From positions 1-54,503 of the forward strand of contig JAGTQF010000006.1 of NCBI GenBank assembly GCA_018396655.1: 54,503 nucleotides of DNA, read 5' to 3'. Position numbers and translations under genes: made by a program. Positions within the stretch are counted from its first letter, which is position 1. Each line of letters starts with the position of its first letter. The notes below the pieces were generated by a model, which did no database searches, was not told the DNA's origin, and worked only from the letters and a program-made list of their open reading frames with translations. This document shows, in pieces, positions 29,486-39,859 of the stretch. This DNA is from Candidatus Bathyarchaeota archaeon. GTDB taxonomy: Archaea; Thermoproteota; Bathyarchaeia; Bathyarchaeales; DTEX01.

Positions 29486-30391
29486 ATGAAGGGACACTTA
29501 CTCTGCATACCATGCACATTAAGAGCAGCATACGACATAGCCATAAAGGCTACCGAGAATGAAGAGCTACAAAGAAAAGTTATCTTAGAAACTCTGGAAT
29601 GGATGAGCAGAAATAACAACCTAGTGAACATAACTCCAGCCATGCTGCATACCCACGTCTTTAGGCTCGTCCAAAGAATCACCGGAAACAAAGATCCATT
29701 TGCACGTCTAAAAAGGGAATCAAACGATATAGCAATGAATTTAACACCGCTTCTGGAGCGTGAAATCGAGAAGATAAGCTTCGAAGAGGCCTTCAGATTA
29801 GCGGCTTTAGGGGCTATATGTGGAAACTCAATAGACTTTGAGGTTGAAGGCTACCAGGTCTCATTAAAAGACCTCGAGAGATCACTATTAGACTGCTTGA
29901 AGAGCGGTTTATCCCTTGACGATACGTCTAAGCTTAGAGAAGCCCTCTCGAAATCTAAAACAGTTCTTTATCTCCTAGACAACGCTGGCGAGGTTGCCTT
30001 CGACAAAATCTTCATAAAATTTATCACTAGGAATTATCCGGTTAGAGTGCTGGCAGCCGTTAAATCCGGGCCAATTCTAAATGATGTAACGCTTGAGGAT
30101 GCACTATACGTTGGCTTGGATGAGGTTGCAGACATCATCACAACTGGCAGCGACTCAATAGGTCTAAACCTGGCGGAGTGCTCCATGGAATTTATGGAGC
30201 GCCTAAAAGAATCTGACCTGATAATTGCGAAGGGGCAGGGATACTATGAGAGCCTAACAGAGATCGAGAGCAGCCTGAGAAAGCCTATAGCATATATGCT
30301 TAGGGCAAAATGTTCGGTTGTTGCTAAATCCCTTAATGTGCGCCAAGGGTCGAACGTAATTAAGTTTGTGGGTTATCCTAAAATAATGTGA
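29486..30391 (+). CDS. DUF89/ARMT1-like family protein
   Basis: CIPCTLRAAYD, LLDNAGEVAFDK. Confidence 0.85.
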   Translation: MKGHLLCIPCTLRAAYDIAIKATENEELQRKVILETLEWMSRNNNLVNITPAMLHTHVFRLVQRITGNKDPFARLKRESNDIAMNLTPLLEREIEKISFEEAFRLAALGAICGNSIDFEVEGYQVSLKDLERSLLDCLKSGLSLDDTSKLREALSKSKTVLYLLDNAGEVAFDKIFIKFITRNYPVRVLAAVKSGPILNDVTLEDALYVGLDEVADIITTGSDSIGLNLAECSMEFMERLKESDLIIAKGQGYYESLTEIESSLRKPIAYMLRAKCSVVAKSLNVRQGSNVIKFVGYPKIM

Positions 30392-30418
30392 TTATGCAGA
30401 GTAAGATATGGGGATGTT

Positions 30419-31099
30419 ATGAGGCTCGGTGCACTATTTTCCGGCGGAAAAGACTCATGCCTAGCCATTCATAAAGCCCAAGCATTCCATGAGATATCTT
30501 GCCTAATAAGCTTAATTCCATCCAGTGAGGAGAGCTACATTTTCCATTACCCAAATATATGGGTGACTAGATTTCAAGCCGAGGCTATGGGTCTGCCAAT
30601 AATTCAGATGGAGACCGAGATTGGTGAAGAGAAGGAGCTAACCAGCCTATCTAAAGCCTTAAAATTAGCTATCAAGAGGTATGGAATTAATGGAGTAATC
30701 ACAGGTGCTATAAAGTCCACATATCAGGTGAGCAGAATCCAGAAAATATGTAATAGGCTTGGGCTCTGGTGCTTTAACCCCTTATGGCTTAAGAGTCAGG
30801 AGGAACTTATGCGCGAGATTTTGAAGATAGGCTTTGAGGTCATTATTTCAGGGATATTCGCTTATCCACTCGATAGTAGTTTTCTTGGTAGAAGATTGGA
30901 TACTAATCTTCTAGCAGAGCTCATAAATCTGTGGAGAAAGTATGGCATAAACATCGCTGGTGAGGGAGGAGAAATAGAGACAACAGTTCTCGATGCACCT
31001 ATGTTTAAGAAGAGGATAAAGGTAACGGACTATGAGATACAATACAGGGATAATTCCGGGATATTTAAGATAAAAAGTCTAAGGCTAGTGGACAAATGA
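30419..31099 (+). CDS. Diphthine--ammonia ligase family (Dph6-like)
   Basis: LFSGGKDSCLAIHKA, GINGVITGAIKSTYQVSRI, GINIAGEGGEIETTVLDAPMF. Confidence 0.88.
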   Translation: MRLGALFSGGKDSCLAIHKAQAFHEISCLISLIPSSEESYIFHYPNIWVTRFQAEAMGLPIIQMETEIGEEKELTSLSKALKLAIKRYGINGVITGAIKSTYQVSRIQKICNRLGLWCFNPLWLKSQEELMREILKIGFEVIISGIFAYPLDSSFLGRRLDTNLLAELINLWRKYGINIAGEGGEIETTVLDAPMFKKRIKVTDYEIQYRDNSGIFKIKSLRLVDK

Positions 31100-31641
31100 G
31101 AATCCTATTAATAAGCTTATGCTCAGACCCATTAAGCGAGCTTGAATTTGTTAAGCCTATCGAGCATATACTTAAACATGAGGGGATTAACTTAATCGTC
31201 AAACATTACATGAAAATCTCCCCGGGGGATTCTAGGCTGGTGGAAAAGGTAATCATATGTGGCTCAGCTTTAAAAGATAATTTCTTTCTAGCGGGAGAGT
31301 GGTTTAGGTGGCTTAGTGATTTTGAGAAACCAATTCTTGGGGTGGGTTCAGGCGCACAGGTTATCGCGAAGGCCTTCGGCTGTAACCTCATTAGAAAGAC
31401 GAAGATTGGAGTTTTTAAGGTCAGATTGATAAAGGAGAATAAGCTAGTGGATAAAAGAGTTTTCTATGCTTATTTTCTAACGGGGAGGGCCATAGAGCTT
31501 GCTAAGCCTTTAGAATCTCTAGCCAAAGTTGGAAATATAGATTGCATGGTTAAACATGAATCTAGAGAGATTTATGGCTGCCTTTTCCATCCAGAGGTTA
31601 TGAGCTCGGAGATAATCATGAACTTCATTTTAAGGACCTAA
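31096..31641 (+). CDS. Class-I glutamine amidotransferase-like protein lacking nucleophile Cys
   Basis: PILGVGSGAQVIAKAFGC (Cys position is Gly), FHPEV retained. Confidence 0.75.
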   Translation: MRILLISLCSDPLSELEFVKPIEHILKHEGINLIVKHYMKISPGDSRLVEKVIICGSALKDNFFLAGEWFRWLSDFEKPILGVGSGAQVIAKAFGCNLIRKTKIGVFKVRLIKENKLVDKRVFYAYFLTGRAIELAKPLESLAKVGNIDCMVKHESREIYGCLFHPEVMSSEIIMNFILRT

Positions 31642-32408
31642 CTAATTTTAAAGAGCTTCCTAGCATTTTCAGTAGTCTTCTCGGCTACGAACTCTATACT
31701 TTCGCCCTTTAGTTCCGCAACAGCCTTTAACGCCTTGGTTATATGGGCTGGCTCAGCAGTCTCCCCCTCATAAACGACAGGAGAGTCTGTCTCTAAAACT
31801 ATATTCTCTAATGGCGCCTTCATAATGATTTTCTTATGCTCCTTGCTGTAGGCGGCAGCCGGTGTTGCAGAAACATAGTAGCCATAGTCAAGTATTTTCT
31901 TGAGAGCTTCTAATGGTCCGCTGAACCAGTGGAAAACAGCTCTCTTAACCCCGGTCTCTATAGTCATATCAACACAATCTATCCATGCGCCTCTACTGTG
32001 AACTGATATCGGCTTATCTTTTTCCCTCGCCAAATTAAGTATTCTTGAGAAAACCTCCCTTTGAACCTCTTTGATATTATCACTTTTTCTAGCATCCTTA
32101 TACCAATAGTCTAATCCAACCTCACCTAAAGCAACAATATTATTGATGTTCTTCTCAATAAGGCTAATAGTCTCTTCGATTTTTGAAGTATCCAAGCCCC
32201 ATGGATGAAGGCCAAGCGCTGGATAAATTCTTAGTTTGCTGGTTCCATACTTCTGGCTTTCACGTATAACCCAGAGATTGGATTCATAATCTGAACCTAC
32301 AGCAATTATCGCAGTAACCCCTACCTTAACGGCTCTTCTAATGGCTTCTCTTAAATCCTTAATTTCCTCCAAATGGGCATGGGTATCTATTAACTCCATA
32401 GGAGGCAC
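31638..32408 (-). CDS. TatD-family hydrolase
   Basis: IDTHAHLEE, LGEVGLDYWYKD, VLETDSPV. Confidence 0.92.
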   Translation of the reverse strand: MPPMELIDTHAHLEEIKDLREAIRRAVKVGVTAIIAVGSDYESNLWVIRESQKYGTSKLRIYPALGLHPWGLDTSKIEETISLIEKNINNIVALGEVGLDYWYKDARKSDNIKEVQREVFSRILNLAREKDKPISVHSRGAWIDCVDMTIETGVKRAVFHWFSGPLEALKKILDYGYYVSATPAAAYSKEHKKIIMKAPLENIVLETDSPVVYEGETAEPAHITKALKAVAELKGESIEFVAEKTTENARKLFKIS

Positions 32409-32564
32409 CTAAGGTATGAAATTGCCTTATGATTTAATATTCAATGGTATTCGGTATCTATTAAGATTTAGGCTTGGAGGGATTAATGAAACGTAAAAAA
32501 TTAAATCTATGGACTCAATAATAACTAAAATTCCAAAAATGGGCGTGGAAGGGTCAAAAGTAGA

Positions 32565-33413
32565 ATGTATAGGATAGTTGAGAGAAGGGAGGCGGCTTCA
32601 TCGATTAAACTCCTTAAGGTTTTAGCCCCTGAGATATCTAAAAAGGCTCAACCCGGCCAGTTTGTCATTTTAAGAGTGGATGATAAGGGTGAACGCATCC
32701 CACTAACTCTCGCTGACTGGGATACTAAGGAAGGAACAATAACGCTGGTTTTCTTAGAGGTTGGAGTTTCGACCAGAAAGCTTGGGGAATTAAGGGAGGG
32801 AGACGCCATATTAGATGTGCTTGGACCACTTGGAAATCCAACTGAAGTGAGGAACTATGGGTCTGTATGCATTGTGGGTGGCGGAGTTGGAATAGCAGCC
32901 GCCTATCCGGTAACCCGGGCGCTTAAAGCTGCTGGAAATAAAGTAACTTCCATAATAGGTGCGAGAACATCTAAGCTGCTAATTTTTGAGGAGGAAATGA
33001 GGAGGTTTTCAGATGAACTATACGTATCTACGGATGATGGAACCAAGGGGTATAAAGGCTTCGTAAGCGATATTCTCAGAAGCCTACTGCAGAAAGGATG
33101 CACATTTAATATGGTTTACGCCGTTGGCCCAGCCGTGATGATGAGAGCCATAGCTGATGTAACCAGGCCGTATAAAATTAAGACTATTGTAAGTTTAAAC
33201 CCGATAATGGTAGATGGGATGGGCATGTGCGGTGCTTGTAGGGTGACGGTTGGTGGAAAAACAATGTTCGCATGCGTGAATGGACCCGAGTTTGATGCGC
33301 ATGAAGTAGATTTTACAGAGTTGATAAGGAGACAAACGGCTTTTCTCCAGGAAGAGAGGATGGCTCTTGAACTCTGGGAGGCGAATAGGAGGATGGCGAT
33401 TAGGGAGGCATAA
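32565..33413 (+). CDS. NfnA/SudB-like FAD/NAD ferredoxin oxidoreductase subunit
   Basis: PLTLADWDTKEGTITLVF, GGGVGIAAAYPVTRALK, MVDGMGMCGACRVTVGG. Confidence 0.85.
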   Translation: MYRIVERREAASSIKLLKVLAPEISKKAQPGQFVILRVDDKGERIPLTLADWDTKEGTITLVFLEVGVSTRKLGELREGDAILDVLGPLGNPTEVRNYGSVCIVGGGVGIAAAYPVTRALKAAGNKVTSIIGARTSKLLIFEEEMRRFSDELYVSTDDGTKGYKGFVSDILRSLLQKGCTFNMVYAVGPAVMMRAIADVTRPYKIKTIVSLNPIMVDGMGMCGACRVTVGGKTMFACVNGPEFDAHEVDFTELIRRQTAFLQEERMALELWEANRRMAIREA

Positions 33414-34814
<1,401 letters not shown>

Positions 34815-34839
34815 ACAAAAATCTACTGTCTCTTCAATT

Positions 34840-35763
34840 TTACCTAGAAGCCTCAACCAAAGGCGGTATTATCTCTTCATAGCCAACTGACATTATATGG
34901 CATCCAGCGGCGGAAGTCGTCTTCTTCAGCTCCTTAATGAAACTAGAGAAGTAATTGAGGTTTATTTCATCATACTTCAATCTTCTCAGATTCTTATCAG
35001 AAATTTCACTAGCCTTGGCTAGAGCATCCATAAGCTCTTTGGGCACCTTAACTCCCGGCACATTCTTATCAAAGTAGTCAGCCACACCATAGGATTTTAG
35101 TGGAAAAATACCTATTATAACAGGAACATTATATTTACTAGTCTCTTTAAGGAAAGATTTCGCCTTCTCAATGTCGAATACAACTTGCGTCTGGAAAAAG
35201 TCAGCTCCAGCATTAACCTTCTTCTCAAACTTTATTAGCTCTGGTTCGATGGGATTAGCATTTGGGTTGGCTCCAGCACCGATAAAGAATTTTGGCGGAG
35301 ACTCAATCGGTTTCCCATTCATGTCAACGCCTTCATCAACTATGCGTCTTATCATTTTGATGAGCTGAACAGAATCTAGGTCAAAGACTGGCTTAGCTTG
35401 GGGGGTATCTCCTAAAGTTGTGTAGTCGCCGGTCAATGCGAGGACATTTTTTATTCCTAAGGCACCTGCGCCTAGAAGGTCTGAGAAGATCGCTATCCTA
35501 TTTCTGTCTCTACACGTTATCTGATATATTGTTTCCAGCCCCGAGTCTCTCTGAATAATATACGAGGCAACCAGACTACTTATGTACGCAAAGGATTGAG
35601 GATTATCCGTCACGTTGCAGGCCACAACATAATCCTTAATCTTCTTAGCAGCCTCGACATAACGTGTTAGATTGGTCGTCTTTTCAGGCTCAAGCTCACC
35701 AGTAAAAGTGAATCTCCCAGACTTAAGACTCCTCATTAACTCACTTATAAATACTTCCGTCAT
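34840..35763 (-). CDS. MetF-like methylenetetrahydrofolate reductase
   Basis: FTGELEPEKTTN, ALTGDYTTLGDTPQAKPVFDLDS, GADFFQTQVVFD. Confidence 0.85.
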   Translation of the reverse strand: MTEVFISELMRSLKSGRFTFTGELEPEKTTNLTRYVEAAKKIKDYVVACNVTDNPQSFAYISSLVASYIIQRDSGLETIYQITCRDRNRIAIFSDLLGAGALGIKNVLALTGDYTTLGDTPQAKPVFDLDSVQLIKMIRRIVDEGVDMNGKPIESPPKFFIGAGANPNANPIEPELIKFEKKVNAGADFFQTQVVFDIEKAKSFLKETSKYNVPVIIGIFPLKSYGVADYFDKNVPGVKVPKELMDALAKASEISDKNLRRLKYDEINLNYFSSFIKELKKTTSAAGCHIMSVGYEEIIPPLVEASR

Positions 35764-35781
35764 GAGACAGACCCCTCAATT

Positions 35782-36462
35782 TCAAGTTTTCACCCAAATA
35801 ACTTCCCTTGGCTGCACATTTAGCCTCGAATTATCTCTCGGCGGCCTATAAGCCCTATAAATATCAAGCATACCAATTTCTTTAAGCCTGTTATAGATTA
35901 GAATCCATGCGCAATCACGCTTGTATCCGCCAACTTCGCACTTTCCCTCATACATGCCTCCACATGGCCCATTAAGCATCCCCTTTGGACATCGAACAAT
36001 AGGGCATATTCCACCAGTCTCATAAAGAATACATTCGCCGCATGCCCTGCACCTCTCATAGAACTCTCCTATATGCTCTATTATTCCAAGGAATTTTGTA
36101 TTTAGGGCTGGTATGGAAGGTTTTTTAATGTGCTCAACTATATCCTGAACGCCAGCGCCACAAGTCATACAGAGTATCGCATCAGAGGATTCGATAGCAT
36201 CCTTTAAGTTGCGGGTATCCCTCCTTAAGATTCTTGCATCACAAGGCGTCTCTACAACAACTGCACCAACAACCTCTTTACCAGCACCCCTCAATTTTTC
36301 AGCCATTTGCTTGACTTGTTCCTCACCACCAGTCTGAGCAACGGTTGAGCATGTTCCACATCCAATAATGAATACCTTACTAAAGGGCTCAAGCATTTTC
36401 AGGATTTCTTCAAAAGACTTTTGCTCAGTTATTATCAAATGGGCATCCTCCCAACAATCCAT
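35782..36462 (-). CDS. MetV-like MTHFR C-terminal zinc-binding protein
   Basis: CGTCSTVAQTGGEEQV, CRACGECILYETGGICPIVRCPKGMLNGPCGG. Confidence 0.85.
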   Translation of the reverse strand: MDCWEDAHLIITEQKSFEEILKMLEPFSKVFIIGCGTCSTVAQTGGEEQVKQMAEKLRGAGKEVVGAVVVETPCDARILRRDTRNLKDAIESSDAILCMTCGAGVQDIVEHIKKPSIPALNTKFLGIIEHIGEFYERCRACGECILYETGGICPIVRCPKGMLNGPCGGMYEGKCEVGGYKRDCAWILIYNRLKEIGMLDIYRAYRPPRDNSRLNVQPREVIWVKT

Positions 36463-36570
36463 TTATTGAACATGGACAACTCGCGTATAAAATTGTTATG
36501 CCAAAATGATGAGTTATAAATATCTTTTGACACAAAAAATATACCAACCGAATATGGAGGAGGCATCTCC

Positions 36571-37422
36571 TTGGGAGGCGTAGTTAAAATCGGCATATTA
36601 AAGGCTGGTTGTTTAGGCTCCCTGCCGCTGATAGAATTTCTTTTGGATGAAAGAGCTGATAGGGAGGATATTCAAGTTAGGGTTTTCGGCTCAGGAGCCA
36701 AAGTTACCCCAGAGGATTGCGTTGAGTGCGCTGAGCAAGCCCTAAAACAGAGTTTCGACCTAATAATATTTGTTGGGCCAGCGCAGATAACTCCCGGACC
36801 AACAGAAGTGCGTAAGCTTCTTAGAGGATCTGGCAAGCCAGTAATAGTAATCTCAGATACTCCGGCTAAGAGAATTATTAAGGAGCTTGAGGATGCCGGC
36901 TTTGGATACATAATTGTTGAGGCTGACTCGATGATAGGCGCTAGGAGAGAGTTTCTCGACCCCGTTGAAATGGCCCTATATAATTCCGACATAATTAGGG
37001 TTTTAGCCGTAACTGGCGCACTAAATCTCATAGTTAGCGAGATAGATAGGGTGATTGATGCGATTAAATCTGGCGGCAATCTTAATCTGCCTAGACTTAT
37101 AATCGACAGTAAGAGAGCTGTTGAGGCAGCTGGCTTCTCGAATCATTATGCTAAGGCTAAGGCTATGGCGGCTTATGAACTTGCCAAGCAAGTCTCCACA
37201 TTAACTTTTGAGGCTTGCTTTAAAGTGCAGGAGCCAGAGATTTATATTCCGCTTGTCGCTGCAGCACACGAAATAATAAGGGCGGCAGCGAATCTTGCTG
37301 ATGAGGCTAGGGAGATTGAGAAGAAGAATGATTCTGTTCTTAGGAGACCACACTTTAGGGATGGCTCTCGGGGAGAAAAGAGGCTTTTGATGGAGAAGCC
37401 GCGGAAGCCTAAAGGTAAATGA
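36571..37422 (+). CDS. mtd: F420-dependent methylene-H4MPT dehydrogenase
   Basis: PLIEFLLDERADREDIQVRVFGSGAKVTPE, GYIIVEADSMIGARREFLDPVEMALYN, AAGFSNHYAKAKAMAAYE. Confidence 0.92.
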   Translation: MGGVVKIGILKAGCLGSLPLIEFLLDERADREDIQVRVFGSGAKVTPEDCVECAEQALKQSFDLIIFVGPAQITPGPTEVRKLLRGSGKPVIVISDTPAKRIIKELEDAGFGYIIVEADSMIGARREFLDPVEMALYNSDIIRVLAVTGALNLIVSEIDRVIDAIKSGGNLNLPRLIIDSKRAVEAAGFSNHYAKAKAMAAYELAKQVSTLTFEACFKVQEPEIYIPLVAAAHEIIRAAANLADEAREIEKKNDSVLRRPHFRDGSRGEKRLLMEKPRKPKGK

Positions 37423-37479
37423 ATATAAGTTGGTTCTATCTTGAGAGAAAACAATATAATGTAATGATGGTGATGCGCA

Positions 37480-37755
37480 ATGCCGGCAATAGAGGTTGGA
37501 AGGGTCTGCGTGAAGATTAGGGGTAGAGAGGCTGGAAGACGCTGCGTGATACTTGACATCATAGATAAGAACTTTGTGTTGGTGACGGGCCCAAAGAATG
37601 TAACTGGAGTTAGGCGGAGAAGAGCTAACATAAGCCACTTAAAGCCGACGGAGGATATTCTCAAAATAAGAAGAGGTGCATCTGACGAGGAGGTTTATAA
37701 GGCTCTTCTTGAATCGGGTAAGCTCGAAGTATATATGCAGAAAGAGAAGCTTTAA
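37480..37755 (+). CDS. Ribosomal protein eL14
   Basis: [35 protein letters not shown]; adjacent to cbf5. Confidence 0.9.
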   Translation: MPAIEVGRVCVKIRGREAGRRCVILDIIDKNFVLVTGPKNVTGVRRRRANISHLKPTEDILKIRRGASDEEVYKALLESGKLEVYMQKEKL

Positions 37756-37775
37756 GTCCTATCGAGGAGGATGAA

Positions 37776-38806
37776 ATGCAAGGAATTAAGACCCCATGGA
37801 GCATAAAGCGGGAGCTGCTAACGAAATCTGAGGATGAAACAGACCCGAAATATGGCTATAAACCCGAGGAACGTCCATACCCAGAAATAATAAAGTTCGG
37901 CATAATAAATTTGGATAAGCCTCCTGGGCCCTCAAGCCATGAGGTTACGGCGTGGATTAAGCGCATACTTGGCATTGAGCATGCTGGTCACGGAGGGACC
38001 TTAGAGCCCATAGCAGTATCCTAAGGGGCTATGGGCATGGAAATCCCAAAGTGACCGGCGTCTTACCAGTAGCCCTAGAGGAGGCAACAAAGGTTATACA
38101 GGCACTGTTAAGGGCTGGTAAAGAGTATATTGGCGTAATGAAACTGCATGGCGATGCCTCTGAGGAACGCATTAAGGAGGTTTTCAGCGAGTTCACGGGT
38201 AAAATTTATCAGAGACCTCCGCTTAGGGCATCGGTTAAGAGAGCTATACGCGTGAGGACAATTTATTATCTAGACGCATTGGAGATTGATGGTAGAAACG
38301 TCCTCTTTAAGGTTGGATGCGAGGCTGGAACATACGTAAGGAAACTCATTCATGATATAGGTAAAGTCTTAGGTTGCGGTGCGCACATGCATGAGCTCCG
38401 CAGAATTAGAGCTGGCCCCTTCACTGAAGATGAAAGCATGGTAACATTACATGATGTGCTATATCTCTATGATAGATGGCGCGAGACCGGCAACATAAGT
38501 ATGCTCAGAAGATTCATACTCCCAATGGAAAAGGCTCTAGGCTTATTGCCCAAAGTTTTCATTAGGGACTCCGCCGTAGATGCAATATGCCACGGCGCAC
38601 ACCTAACAGCCCCAGGCATAACACACATCGAGTCAGGAATAAACCCAATGGACACCGTCGCTATATTCACCCTTAAAGGTGAGGCAGTAGCGCTCGGAAC
38701 AGCCATGGCCACCACAGAAGAGATGCTTAAAGCCACACATGGAATAATGGTCAAAACAGAGAGAGTCTTAATGCCAAGGGGAACGTATCCAAAACTCTGG
38801 AGATAA
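37776..38806 (+). CDS. cbf5: tRNA/rRNA pseudouridine synthase Cbf5; join(37776..38004,38043..38806)
   Basis: Splicing out 38005-38042 restores [21 protein letters not shown] in one 330-aa frame. Confidence 0.93.
38005..38042 (+). other. 38-nt archaeal pre-mRNA intron (bulge-helix-bulge) in cbf5
   Basis: Outer helix GGGA/TCCC, central CCTT/ATGG (one T-T mismatch), bulges AG^A and AA^A, intron stem GCCCATAGC/GCTATGGGC. Confidence 0.9.
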
Positions 38807-38854
38807 AAATCAAACAATTTAAATAGCCTGGAAAATTTTATAGAGGATTGAAGA

Positions 38855-39008
38855 GCCGGGGTCTCCTAGAGCCAACAAATAAACTGGCGGGGAATCCGGT
38901 AGGGAGCAGATTACAACAAGTAAACATAAGCTTAAGCCTGGAGCCAAAAACAGCCAAACAGCCTGTGGCCCACTCTGGGCCGCGTGGGTTCAAATCCCAC
39001 CCCCGGCG
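38855..39008 (+). tRNA. tRNA-Ser(GGA), class II, three introns (about 38870-38894, 38910-38935, 38944-38959); mature about 87 nt, CCA encoded
   Basis: Acceptor GCCGGGG/CCCCGGC, variable arm GGCCCA/TGGGCC, T arm GTGGGTTCAAATCCCAC, G73; after intron removal the anticodon arm is CAGGC CTGGAGA GCCTG. Confidence 0.88.
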
Positions 39009-39099
39009 CCAATTTATATACTCTAGATGAAAAATGATATCTAGTTGGGAGTTAGTTGATATAACTGCTTAAGAAGGGGACTGTAGGGGAAATGCATAT

Positions 39100-39659
39100 T
39101 GGATTGTTATCGCTGATAATCTTAGCAAGGTGTAGAGGTCGGTCAGACTAAGGTTATAGCCTTAAAGAACATAAATCTAAAAATTGAGAAAGGGGAGTAT
39201 GTGGCAATTCTCGGCCTAAGTGGCTCCGGCAAATCTACGCTTATCTACTTAATATTATCGGTGGATTAGATAAGCCAACCTCGGGCAGAATATGTGTGGA
39301 TGGCATAGACTTAGGAAGATTAAGCGAGGAGAAACTATCTCGCTTTAGAGCGGAGAAAATAGGCTTTATTTTTCAGTTCTTCAATCTAATACTGACTAAT
39401 ACTGACATTTACGGCTCTTGAGAACGTTATGGTTCCGGCCGAGATAATAGGCTTAGAAACTAAAAGAGGCTAGGAGAAAGGCTGAGATGCTCTTGACAAG
39501 GGTTGGTTTAAAGGATAGGCTTAACTATATTCCAAGCAACTTATCAGGAGGAGAGCAGCAGCGTGTGGTAATAGTGAGAGCCCTGATTAATAATCCACTA
39601 TTACTCTTATGTGATGAGCCTACGGGTAATTTAGTCTCAAATTTATTCTCTAAGTTTTA
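39100..39659 (+). pseudogene. Decayed MacB/LolD-type ABC ATPase
   Basis: Walker [44 protein letters not shown] in different frames; several frameshifts. Confidence 0.88.
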
Positions 39660-39660
39660 A

Positions 39661-39815
39661 GCAGCATAACGCCCTTTACAATACCCCTCTACTACTCAAC
39701 TAGTATTTTATTTAACTCAGCACTCTTTATTTTGTTAATAATTCTGCCAAGCGGTTTCGTTTTGGGAGGATATATAGTGAGCTTCAGTCCAGCCTCAGCC
39801 CTAAGATGCGAGTAA
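39661..39815 (+). pseudogene. C-terminal remnant of an FtsX/MacB-type permease
   Basis: Frame ...LFILLIILPSGFVLGGYIVSFSPASALRCE*, resembling permease C-termini ending in PVVALRYE. Confidence 0.45.
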
Positions 39816-39859
39816 GTTAGTAAGAGAATTTCTAAAGTGCCTTAACCGTAAAATTTTCC

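Noticed and set aside
37776-38806. cbf5 as a frameshifted pseudogene or two genes
   Set aside because: A near-perfect BHB motif and exact restoration of the catalytic motif make an intron much more likely.
38848-39030. 60-aa ORF
   Set aside because: Lies over the intron-containing tRNA-Ser.
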